From the NCBI RefSeq assembly GCF_035918015.1, contig NZ_CP109132.1, positions 186,001-250,000 on the forward strand: a DNA stretch of 64,000 nucleotides. The letters are read 5' to 3'. This DNA is from Streptomyces sp. NBC_01754. Lineage in GTDB: Bacteria > Actinomycetota > Actinomycetes > Streptomycetales > Streptomycetaceae. The notes under the pieces were generated by a model. It was not told where the DNA came from and ran no database searches. It worked only from the letters and a program-made list of their open reading frames with translations. Each line of letters begins with the position of its first letter. The first letter of the stretch is position 1. The translations under genes and the position numbers were made by a program. This document shows positions 1-7,522 of this stretch, in pieces.

Positions 1-2860
1 GTCCGCACTGGTGGCCGGCGTACAGCGCGAGGTCGATGAGGGCGGAGCCGGGCAGCATGGTCCGGCCGAGGAGCGCGTGGTCGGCCAGCCACGGCTGGGC
101 GGTCGTCGACAGCCGGCCGGTGAGGACGAGCGTGCCGTCCTCGGCGATGTCGACCATCGCGCCGAGCAGCGGGTGTTCGGTGCCGTCCAGACCGAGCGCG
201 TCGGCCCCGGCGCGTGCGGGGGCCGGGGCGAGCCAGAAGCGTTCGCGCTGGAAGGGGTAGGTGGGCAGCAGCACCTTGCGGGTCGGTGCGGCGAACACGG
301 TCGTCCAGTCGGGCCGGACGCCGTGGGTCCAGGCGCCGGCCATGGCGGCTGTGAACTGGGCGTGGTCGCCGTGGTCGCGGCGGAGGGTTCCGAGCGCGGC
401 GCCGGGCCGGCCCATGGTGTCGAGTGTGTCGGTGACGGCCGTCGTCAGCACGGGGTGGGCGCTGGTTTCGAGGAACACGTCGTGGCCCGCGTCGCGCAGG
501 GCGCGTACCGCCGGCTCGAAGCGCACGGTCTCGCGCAGGTTGCGGAACCAGTAGTCGGTGTCCAGACGCGCGGTGTCCAGCAGTTCGCCGGTGACCGTGG
601 AGTAGAACGCGACGTCGCCGGTGCGCGGGGTGATGGTGCCGAGCGCGTCGACGAGTTCGTCGCGGAGGGCGTCCACGTGGGGTGAGTGGGAAGCGTAGTC
701 GACGGGGAGACGGCGGGCCCTGATCTCCTCGGCTTCGCAGGCGGCGAGCAGTTCGTCGAGTGCTTGTGTGTCGCCGGAGACGACGGTGGCGGACGGGCCG
801 TTGACGGCGGCGATGCCGATCCGGCCGGTCCAGCGGGCCAGCCGGGACTCGATGTCGGCGGCGGGCAGCGGTACGGACACCATGCCGCCGGTGCCGGCGA
901 GGGCCCGTACGTACCGGCTGCGCAGTGCGACGATCCGGGCGGCGTCGGGCAGCGTCAGGCCGCCGGCGACGTAGGCCGCGGCGATCTCGCCCTGGGAGTG
1001 GCCGACGACCGCGGCCGGTGCGACGCCGGCCGAGCGCCACAGGGCGGCCAGCGACACCATGACCGCGAACAGCGCCGGCTGGACCACGTCGTCCCGGTCC
1101 AGGGAGGGTGCGCCGTCGGTGCCGCGGAGCACGTCGAGGAGCGACCAGTCCGCGTAGGGTTCGAACGCTGCCGCGCAGGCGTGGATCTCGTCGCGGAAGA
1201 CCTCGCAGGAGTCCAGCAGGGCGGCGGCCATACCGGCCCACTGGGAGCCTTGCCCGGGGAAGACGAACACGGTGCCGCCCGGCCGGCCGGCGGTGCCCTC
1301 GGCGACGCCGGGCGCGGGGAGCCGGGCGGCCAGCGCGTCGAGTCCGGTGAGGATCCCGTCCCGGTCGGCGGCGACGACGCAGGCCCGCCGGTCGAACGCG
1401 GCGCGGCCGGTGGCCAGGGTGTGGCCGAGGCCGGTGAGGTCGAGGTCCGGCTGGTCGCGCAGCAGTTCGGCGAGCTGGGCGGCCTGGGCGCGCAGCGCCG
1501 CGTCGCCGCGCGCGGAGATCAGCACGGGGACGGCCGGTGGTTCGCTCGCGCGTTCCGGGGCGGAGGGTTCGGCGTGGCCTTCGAGGATCAGATGGGCGTT
1601 GGTGCCGCTGATGCCGAACGAGGAGACGGCTGCGCGGCGCGGCCGGTCGAGCGACGGCCACGGCGTCGTCTCGGTCAGCAGCCGCAGATCGCCGGTGGAC
1701 CAGTCGACCCTGCGGGTGGGGCCGTCGATGTGCAGGGTGCCGGGCAGCATGCCGTGCCGCATGGCCAGCACCATCTTGATGACGCCGGCGACACCGGCGG
1801 CGGCCTGTGTGTGCCCGATGTTCGACTTCACCGAGCCGAGCAGCAGCGGATGGCCGGCCGGGCGGTCCTGGCCGTAGGTGGCGAGCAGTGTCTGGGCCTC
1901 GATGGGGTCGCCGAGGGCGGTGCCGGTGCCGTGGGCCTCGACGGCGTCCACATCGGCGCTCGTCAGGCGGGCGTTGGCCAACGCCTGTTGGATGACCCGT
2001 TCCTGGGACGGTCCGTTCGGCGCGCTGAGGCCGTTGGACGCCCCGTCCTGGTTGACGGCGCTGCCGCGGATGACCGCGAGGACCTCGTGGCCGAGGCGCT
2101 GTGCGTCCGAGAGGCGTTCGAGGATCAGCAGGCCGGCGCCCTCGCCCCAGCCGGTGCCGTCGGCGGCGGCGGCGAACGGCTTGCAGCGGCCGTCCGGGGC
2201 CAGGCCCTGCTGGCGGCTGAACTCGGTGAACATGCCCGGGGTCGCCATCAGTGTCACGCCGCCGGCCAGCGCCATCTCGCATTCGTGCGCCCGCAGGGCC
2301 TGGCCGGCCAGGTGCAGGGCCACGAGCGAGGACGAGCACGCGGTGTCGACGGTGACGGCCGGGCCCTCCAGGCCGAGCACGTACGCGATGCGGCCGGAGG
2401 CGACGCTCGGCGTGCCGCCGGTCAGCAGATGGCCTTCCAGCTCCGGCGGGGCCTCGTGCATGCGCGGGCCGTAGTCCTGGGCGGTGGCGCCGACGAACAC
2501 GCCGGTCCGGCTGCCCCGCAGTGAGTCCGGGTCGACGCCCAGGCGTTCGACGGCCTCCCACGCGGTTTCCAGGAGCAGTCGCTGCTGGGGGTCCATGGCC
2601 AGGGCTTCGCGTGGCGAGATACCGAAGAACGCGGCGTCGAAGTCGCCGGCGCCGTCCAGGAACGCGCCGGCGGGCCGCAGCGTGCCGTCCGGGTTGCGGG
2701 CGGCGTCGCGGTAGATCTCCTCGGCGTCCCAGCCCCGGTCGGTGGGGAAGCCGGCGATCGCGTCGCCGCCGTCGAGCAGGAACTGCCACAACCGTTCCGG
2801 CGTCCCGATTCCGGCGGCGTAGCGGCAGCTCATCGCGACGATCGCGATCGGCTCGGCGGG
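1..2860 (-). other. PKS A module A1: KS-AT(methylmalonyl)-DH (truncated by window)
   Basis: The KS has the normal catalytic Cys at 2336-2338 (VDTACSS). The AT carries GHSQG at 989-1003 and YASH at 686-697, the methylmalonyl-CoA signature. The DH start is visible: its HxxxGxxxxP motif runs from the His codon at 77-79 to the Pro codon at 50-52. Whether ER and KR follow cannot be seen. If a KR is present, the first extension would give a methyl-branched enoyl or alkyl unit. Confidence 0.9.
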
Positions 2861-5857
2861 GTCGGCGGACGTGACGGGCACGGCGGTGCGGTCGTCGCCG
2901 TGCCGCGGCCGGTCCCGGAGGTGGTCGGCGAGCCGAGCCGGTGTCGGGTGGTCGAACAGCAGCGTGTCCGGCAGCGGCCGGGTGAGGGCCGTGGCGAGCC
3001 GGTCCCGCAGTTCGACGGAGGTGAGCGAGTCGAATCCGAGGTCGTGGAAGGTCTGGCGGACGTCGACGTCGCCGGGGCTGTCGTAGTCGAGGACGGCGGC
3101 GACGTGCTCCTGGATCAGTCGCAGGACGGCGCGGGTCCCGGTGCCGGCCGGGGGGTGCGCCGGTGCCGGCGCTTCGGGGCCGGGTGCCGGGGTGGCTTCG
3201 GTCGCCGGTTCGGGCCGGGCGGTGCGCGGGCGGGCCGGGAGGTCGTCGAGCCAGTACCGGCGCCGCTGGAACGCGTAGGTGGGCAGGGTGACGGGGCCGG
3301 GCCGGTGGGCGGCGAACAGCGCCGTCCAGTTGAGGTCCACGCCCGCCGCGTGCATGCGTCCCATCGCGCGGAACAGTGTCTCGGCCTCGTCGCGGCCCTT
3401 GCGCAGTGCCGTTGTCAGCACGAGGGCGTCGGTGCGGCACGTGCGCACCATGCCGGCGAGCACGCCGTCGGGGCCGAGTTCGAGGTAGCGGGTGGTGCCC
3501 AGTGCGGCGGTGGCGGCGACGCCGTCGGCGAAGCGGACGGTGTCGCGGACCTGTCGCAGCCAGTATTCGGGCTCTTGCATGAGGCCGGGTCCGGCCACCG
3601 CACCGGTCAGGTTCGATACGATCGGAATGTGCGCCGGCTGGAACGTCAGTCCCGCGAGCACCGCGCCGAACTCCTCCAGCATCGGCTCCATCAGGGACGA
3701 GTGGAACGCGTGTGACACCGTCAGGACATTGGTCTTCCAGCCCCGCGCCGCGCACTCGGCGGCGTAGCGGCCGATCGCTTCGGCGTCGCCGGACAGCACC
3801 ACGGAGCGCGGGCCGTTCACTGCCGCGATGTCGAGGCCGCAGTCCGCGACGTCGGCCTCGGTCGCCCGCACGGCCAGCATTCCGCCGCCGGCCGGCAGGG
3901 CCTGCATCAGGCGGCCGCGTTCGGCCACCAGGGTGCAGGCGTCGTCCAGGGACAGGATCCCGGCTACGTGGGCGGCGACGATCTCGCCGAGCGAGTGGCC
4001 CAGGAGTACGTCCGGGACCACTCCCCACGACTCGACCAGCCGGTACAGGGCGACTTCGAGGGCGAACAGACCCGTCTGCGCCCACATCGTCCGGTCGAGG
4101 GCCGCGCCGTCGGTGAGGACCTCGCGCAGGGGACGCTCCAGGCGCACGTCGAGCCGGGCGCAGACCGCGTCGAAGGCTTCCGCGAACACCGGGAAGGCTT
4201 CGTAGAGCCCCGTTCCCATGCCAGGGCGCTGCGATCCCTGACCGGTGAACAGGAATGCCAGTCCGCCGCTGCCGGCGACGTCGACCACGACGCCCGGGTC
4301 CGGCTGCGCGCGGACGAGCTTGTCGAGCCGGCCGAGCAGTTCTCCCCGGTCCCGGCCGACCACGACCGCCCGGTGGTCGAACCCGGACCGGGTCGTGGCC
4401 AGTGAGAACCCGATGTCGGCGGGGTGCAGGTCGAGGCGGGCCTCGAGGTGCTGCGACAGCTGCCGCGCCTGGTCGCGCAGGGCTTCGCCGGTCCGCGCGG
4501 ACAGCGGCCAGTGCACGGGCGTGCCCGGGTCGGCAGTTCGCTCGGGGGCCTTGGCCCGGGGTCGTTCCCATCCGGTCAGCACCATGTGGCAGTTGGTGCC
4601 GCCCATGCCGAAGGAGCTCACACTGGCGGTGCGCGACGACTCGTCGGCGGGCCAGGGCGACAGTTCGGTCTGGACGCTCAGTCCGAGGTCGTCGAGAGGG
4701 ATCGCGGGGTTCGCACTGGCGAAGTTGAGGCTGGGCGCGAGCTGGCCGTTGCGCAGGGAAAGCGCGACCTTCAGCAGTCCGACGGCACCGGCGGCGCCTT
4801 CCAGGTGGCCGACGTTGGTCTTGGCCGATCCGACCCGCAGGGGGTTGTCCGCCGGCCGTCCCGCACCCAGCACGGTCCCCAGTGCCTGTGCTTCGACGGG
4901 ATCGCCGACCGCCGTCCCGGTGCCGTGCAGTTCCACGTACTGCACCTGTTCGGGCCGGACGCCCGCGGCCCGGTACGCGGTGCGGAGCACCTCGGCCTGG
5001 GTGTCGGCGCCGGGCACGGTCAGGCTGGTGCCGCCGCCGTCGTTGTTGACGGCGCTGCCGCGGATCACGCAGTAGATCTCGTCACCGTCGGCGACGGCCC
5101 GGGACAGGGTCTTGAGAGCGACGACGACACCGCCCTCGCCGCGGACGTAGCCGTTGGCGCGGGCGTCGAAGGTGTAGCAACGGCCGTCGGGTGAGAGGGC
5201 GCCGAAGGCCGCCGCGGCGACGGCGCTCTCGGCGGCGATGTTGAGGTGGACGCCGCCGGCGAGCGCGAGCGTCGACTCGCCGCGGCGCAGACTCTCGCAG
5301 GCCACGTGCACGGCCACCAGCGACGAGGCCTGCCCGGCGTCGACGGTCATGCTCGGGCCGCGCAGGCCGACGGCGTAGGAGACCCGGTTCGCGATGATGC
5401 CGCGCTGCACGCCGGTCAGCGAGTGCCGGCCGATGGCGGTGAGGCCGGCGCGGTGGCCCAGGGTGGCGTAGTCGTTGTTCATGACGCCGACGAACACACC
5501 GGTCCGGCTGCCGGTCAGCCGCTGCGGGACGATACGGGCGTCCTCCAGGGCCTCCCAGCTCAGTTCCAGCATCAGCCGCTGCTGCGGGTCCATCGCCGCG
5601 GCCTCGCGCGGCGAGATGCCGAAGAACCGGGGGTCGAACTCGTCGACGCGGTCCAGGAAACCGCCGCGGCGCACGGCGAGGTCCTCGTCCGGGTCGTCTT
5701 CGCGGAAGTCCCACCGGTGCGCCGGGATCTCGCCGACCGCGTCCACGCCATCGCGCAGGAGCCGCCAGAACGAGTCCGGGTCCGGGGCACCGGGGAGCCG
5801 GCAGGCCAGCCCGACCACCGCTACCGCTTCGTGCGTTTCGGCAGAGATTTCAGGCAT
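1..5857 (-). CDS. PKS A: modular type I polyketide synthase with KSQ loading module (partial, runs off left edge)
   Basis: This is the initiating polyketide synthase. The ATG at 5855-5857 follows a GAGGTGG ribosome-binding site (5868-5874) at 10-nt spacing. The frame is open for 1952 codons to the window edge. Domains by residue: KSQ about 12-430, AT about 530-865, ACP about 914-978, KS about 1000-1422, AT about 1526-1870, then the start of a DH. The first KS has Gln176 where extending KSs have Cys (context VDAGQASS), but keeps both His motifs (ELHGTGT, KTNVGH), the pattern of a malonyl-ACP decarboxylase. There is no coiled-coil docking segment before the KS, as expected for a first protein. 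It is transcribed away from the exporter and from PKS B. The 3' end, with any C-terminal docking domain, lies outside the window. The family and starter role are secure; the product is unknown. Confidence 0.95.
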   Translation of the reverse strand, partial: MPEISAETHEAVAVVGLACRLPGAPDPDSFWRLLRDGVDAVGEIPAHRWDFREDDPDEDLAVRRGGFLDRVDEFDPRFFGISPREAAAMDPQQRLMLELSWEALEDARIVPQRLTGSRTGVFVGVMNNDYATLGHRAGLTAIGRHSLTGVQRGIIANRVSYAVGLRGPSMTVDAGQASSLVAVHVACESLRRGESTLALAGGVHLNIAAESAVAAAAFGALSPDGRCYTFDARANGYVRGEGGVVVALKTLSRAVADGDEIYCVIRGSAVNNDGGGTSLTVPGADTQAEVLRTAYRAAGVRPEQVQYVELHGTGTAVGDPVEAQALGTVLGAGRPADNPLRVGSAKTNVGHLEGAAGAVGLLKVALSLRNGQLAPSLNFASANPAIPLDDLGLSVQTELSPWPADESSRTASVSSFGMGGTNCHMVLTGWERPRAKAPERTADPGTPVHWPLSARTGEALRDQARQLSQHLEARLDLHPADIGFSLATTRSGFDHRAVVVGRDRGELLGRLDKLVRAQPDPGVVVDVAGSGGLAFLFTGQGSQRPGMGTGLYEAFPVFAEAFDAVCARLDVRLERPLREVLTDGAALDRTMWAQTGLFALEVALYRLVESWGVVPDVLLGHSLGEIVAAHVAGILSLDDACTLVAERGRLMQALPAGGGMLAVRATEADVADCGLDIAAVNGPRSVVLSGDAEAIGRYAAECAARGWKTNVLTVSHAFHSSLMEPMLEEFGAVLAGLTFQPAHIPIVSNLTGAVAGPGLMQEPEYWLRQVRDTVRFADGVAATAALGTTRYLELGPDGVLAGMVRTCRTDALVLTTALRKGRDEAETLFRAMGRMHAAGVDLNWTALFAAHRPGPVTLPTYAFQRRRYWLDDLPARPRTARPEPATEATPAPGPEAPAPAHPPAGTGTRAVLRLIQEHVAAVLDYDSPGDVDVRQTFHDLGFDSLTSVELRDRLATALTRPLPDTLLFDHPTPARLADHLRDRPRHGDDRTAVPVTSADPAEPIAIVAMSCRYAAGIGTPERLWQFLLDGGDAIAGFPTDRGWDAEEIYRDAARNPDGTLRPAGAFLDGAGDFDAAFFGISPREALAMDPQQRLLLETAWEAVERLGVDPDSLRGSRTGVFVGATAQDYGPRMHEAPPELEGHLLTGGTPSVASGRIAYVLGLEGPAVTVDTACSSSLVALHLAGQALRAHECEMALAGGVTLMATPGMFTEFSRQQGLAPDGRCKPFAAAADGTGWGEGAGLLILERLSDAQRLGHEVLAVIRGSAVNQDGASNGLSAPNGPSQERVIQQALANARLTSADVDAVEAHGTGTALGDPIEAQTLLATYGQDRPAGHPLLLGSVKSNIGHTQAAAGVAGVIKMVLAMRHGMLPGTLHIDGPTRRVDWSTGDLRLLTETTPWPSLDRPRRAAVSSFGISGTNAHLILEGHAEPSAPERASEPPAVPVLISARGDAALRAQAAQLAELLRDQPDLDLTGLGHTLATGRAAFDRRACVVAADRDGILTGLDALAARLPAPGVAEGTAGRPGGTVFVFPGQGSQWAGMAAALLDSCEVFRDEIHACAAAFEPYADWSLLDVLRGTDGAPSLDRDDVVQPALFAVMVSLAALWRSAGVAPAAVVGHSQGEIAAAYVAGGLTLPDAARIVALRSRYVRALAGTGGMVSVPLPAADIESRLARWTGRIGIAAVNGPSATVVSGDTQALDELLAACEAEEIRARRLPVDYASHSPHVDALRDELVDALGTITPRTGDVAFYSTVTGELLDTARLDTDYWFRNLRETVRFEPAVRALRDAGHDVFLETSAHPVLTTAVTDTLDTMGRPGAALGTLRRDHGDHAQFTAAMAGAWTHGVRPDWTTVFAAPTRKVLLPTYPFQRERFWLAPAPARAGADALGLDGTEHPLLGAMVDIAEDGTLVLTGRLSTTAQPWLADHALLGRTMLPGSALIDLALYAGHQCG
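2925..5824 (-). other. PKS A loading module: KSQ-AT(malonyl)-ACP
   Basis: The Gln codon that replaces the catalytic Cys is at 5330-5332. The AT has GHSLG at 3986-4000 and HAFH at 3701-3712, the malonyl-CoA signature pair. The ACP serine (LGFDSL) is at 3026-3028. From known KSQ biochemistry, malonyl-ACP would be decarboxylated to acetyl-ACP, so the predicted starter is acetate. The loading AT closely resembles the malonyl ATs of PKS B and C. Confidence 0.92.
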
Positions 5858-5918
5858 GGAAACTCAACCACCTCGAATGCGCCATGAATACCACTGCCAT
5901 AAACCGGTTCGGGACCCG

Positions 5919-5975
5919 ACCATAGCCAGAACGTGTCGGAGCACCAACCCCTATGCGGGTCATATCAGGCCCCTA
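5919..5975 (-). promoter_or_regulatory. Putative PKS A promoter with two AGGGGY boxes
   Basis: Reading the minus strand, AGGGGC lies at 5974-5969 and AGGGGT at 5952-5947, exactly 22 bp (two helical turns) apart, each preceded by T. A TANNNT-type -10 (TATGGT) lies at 5924-5919, 22 nt beyond the second box and about 60 nt before the PKS A start. The same boxes precede the other two transcription units. The arrangement resembles binding sites of a pathway activator, but no regulator gene is visible and the assignment is inferred. Confidence 0.45.
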
Positions 5976-6545
5976 CACACCTTCAGTGAGTCCTTTGGAT
6001 CGCCGCTGTATCGGATGGGAGTCCGAACTTTCGCGCCCGCACGTCCTTTCCACGCCATGCCGGTGGATTGATATAGTTCCCGAGGTGCGGCCCCGCGGGA
6101 ATTCCGGGGTGCGCCGACCCGTCCGCGGGTGAGCGAGGTCGGTGCTCCAGCCGCAGATCGTGGCCTTCACGTACGATGCGCGGCCTGTCGGCGGTAACGG
6201 CCGGTCCGGGCTCGGTCCTGACGTCGGCGTCGCCGGGTGGGCCGGCGGAGCCGGTGGGCCGCGTCGTGGACCGCTGGACGGCACGTGTGACGCACCGTCA
6301 CTGGATCTCGTTGACAGGTGGGCGGGATCAGCTCGTCCGGGCGGCGGACCGGTGGGCGTGCTCGTCGGTGCGGACGACAGCGGGGAAGCCTGGGCGAGCA
6401 GGACGGGGTCACCAGCGGGACCCTGTGGTGAGGCGGTATCCGGCACCGCGGCCTCGCCGCAGAGGTGCTCGACGGCGCAGCCGCGCACGGCGGCGCGGAC
6501 GCTTCGGCGTCCCGGAGCGGGATCACGATCCGATGCCGGAGCATT

Positions 6546-6581
6546 AGGGGTTCACGGTAGGGGTGTTGGGCCGCATAGGGT
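6546..6581 (+). promoter_or_regulatory. Putative exporter-operon promoter with AGGGGT boxes
   Basis: AGGGGT occurs at 6546-6551 and again at 6559-6564 (13-bp spacing), each preceded by T. A TANNNT-type -10 (TAGGGT, 6576-6581) starts 24 nt after the first box, the same spacing as in the PKS B promoter. Transcription would start near 6588, leaving a leader of roughly 135 nt before the TTG start codon. This is inferred from sequence alone. Confidence 0.4.
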
Positions 6582-6595
6582 CCTTCAGCAGGACC
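6579..6595. promoter_or_regulatory. Operator-like dyad over the predicted exporter start site
   Basis: GGTCCT (6579-6584), spacer TCAGC, AGGACC (6590-6595): a perfect 6-bp inverted repeat overlapping the proposed -10 and the expected +1. Its position would suit a repressor operator, for example one sensing the exported product, or it could form a small RNA hairpin at the extreme 5' end. No cognate regulator is present in the window. Confidence 0.3.
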
Positions 6596-6706
6596 ACGCG
6601 TCACGTGATGTCGGGAGAGCTTCGGACTCGCCCCGCCTGTTCGCCTCCCGTCGCCGCCGCGGCCTGCCGGACCGAGCCCGGCGCGCACCCCGGTCCTGGT
6701 CGACAC

Positions 6707-6724
6707 GGAGGAAACGGGACATTG
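6707..6724 (+). promoter_or_regulatory. Ribosome-binding site that fixes the ATPase TTG start
   Basis: GGAGGAAA at 6707-6714 is a strong Shine-Dalgarno sequence, and TTG at 6722-6724 is the only in-frame start at suitable spacing (10 nt after GGAGG). The frame stays open upstream to an ATG at 6563, but the 53 extra codons encode an Arg/Pro/Gly-rich stretch unlike ABC ATPases and overlap the proposed promoter elements. Confidence 0.75.
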
Positions 6725-7522
6725 ACAGAGCAAAACGCCGACGAGCCGGGGGCCGTGCCCGACGGCGGGCCACCGGCGCTGCGGTTGACCGGCCTGCACA
6801 AGGAGTTCGGTGACAACGTCGCCGTCCGGCACATCGATCTGACTGTCCCGCGGGGCTCCTTCTTCGGTCTCGTCGGGCCCAACGGCGCCGGCAAGACCAC
6901 GTCCCTGTCCATGGCCGTGGGCCTGCTGCGCCCGGACGCCGGCCGCTGCGAGGTCTTCGGCGTCGACGTCTGGTCCGACCCGGTCAAGGCCAAGACCCTG
7001 CTGGGTGTGCTGCCCGACGGTCTGTCGATGCCCGAGCGGCTCACCGGCCGCGAGGTCCTGACCTTCATCGGCCAGCTGCGCGGCATCGAGCCGGACGAGC
7101 TCACCCGGCGGGTCGACGAACTGCTGGACGTCATGCAGCTCACCGGGGCCGAGCGCACCCTCGTCATCGACTACTCCACCGGGATGCGCAAGAAGATCGG
7201 GCTCGCCACCGCGCTGCTGCACCGGCCGCGGCTGCTGGTGCTCGACGAGCCGTTCGAGGCGGTCGACCCGGTCTCGGCCGTCGCGCTCAAGGGGATCCTG
7301 CAGGACTTCGTCGCCTCCGGCGGGTCGGTCATCCTGTCCAGCCATGTCATGACCTTGGTCGAGCAGCTCTGCGACACGGTCGCCGTCATGGCCGGCGGCG
7401 AAGTCGTCGCCGCCGGGCCACTGGACGAGGTACGCGGCGACAGCACGCTCGAGGAGGCCTTCGTCCGCCTCGTCGGGGCCGACACGAACGCGAGAGAAGA
7501 GCTGTCGTGGCTGGCGTTCTGA
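6722..7522 (+). CDS. ABC transporter ATP-binding protein
   Basis: This is the 266-residue nucleotide-binding subunit of an ABC-type exporter. ABC motifs are complete: Walker A GPNGAGKT at residues 52-59, a signature-like YSTGMRKK at 151-158, Walker B LLVLDEP at 171-177, and the H-loop His208 in SSHVMT. It has a single ABC domain and no membrane segment, so it must work with the permease encoded immediately downstream, whose GTG start overlaps this gene by 16 bp (translational coupling). Placed between two divergent PKS genes, the pair most likely exports the polyketide or protects the producer; that role is inferred from context. The TTG start is chosen from the GGAGG at 6707. It resembles the ATPases of multidrug or antibiotic ABC exporters in general; no specific member is recognised. 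Confidence 0.93.
   Translation: MTEQNADEPGAVPDGGPPALRLTGLHKEFGDNVAVRHIDLTVPRGSFFGLVGPNGAGKTTSLSMAVGLLRPDAGRCEVFGVDVWSDPVKAKTLLGVLPDGLSMPERLTGREVLTFIGQLRGIEPDELTRRVDELLDVMQLTGAERTLVIDYSTGMRKKIGLATALLHRPRLLVLDEPFEAVDPVSAVALKGILQDFVASGGSVILSSHVMTLVEQLCDTVAVMAGGEVVAAGPLDEVRGDSTLEEAFVRLVGADTNAREELSWLAF

Larger units (their letters stand above)
5858..6721. other. Divergent intergenic region between PKS A and the exporter operon
   Basis: This 864-bp stretch holds the putative divergent promoters. The open frames across its middle (roughly 6100-6540, both strands) give Pro/Arg/Gly/Ala-rich translations with no recognisable domain, no convincing ribosome-binding site and no family resemblance, so I treat them as high-GC noise. 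There is an isolated TTGACA at 6311-6316 with no matching -10 at normal spacing, and a perfect 8-bp palindrome TCACGTGA at 6601-6608. I see no RNA gene or mobile element. Confidence 0.6.

Noticed and set aside
11..2524. Plus-strand open frames covering 11-685 and 686-2524
   Set aside because: They are the reverse complement of the AT and KS of PKS A module A1, whose catalytic motifs are all in frame on the minus strand.
6085..6115. GC-rich inverted repeat (CCCCG ... CGGGG) as a terminator
   Set aside because: Short stem without a T run, located upstream of both divergent genes, where no transcript is expected to end.
6311..6339. Perfect TTGACA as a -35 element
   Set aside because: No TANNNT sequence at 16-19 nt spacing downstream, and no gene start close by.
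6563..6721. The upstream ATG at 6563 as start of the ATPase
   Set aside because: It has no Shine-Dalgarno, overlaps the AGGGGT box at 6559-6564 and would add 53 residues unlike ABC ATPases; TTG 6722 has a strong GGAGG.
6142..6813. A possible small gene in the divergent intergenic region (223 codons plus, and overlapping minus frames)
   Set aside because: No ribosome-binding site, low-complexity composition, no recognisable domain, and overlap with the ATPase start and proposed promoters.
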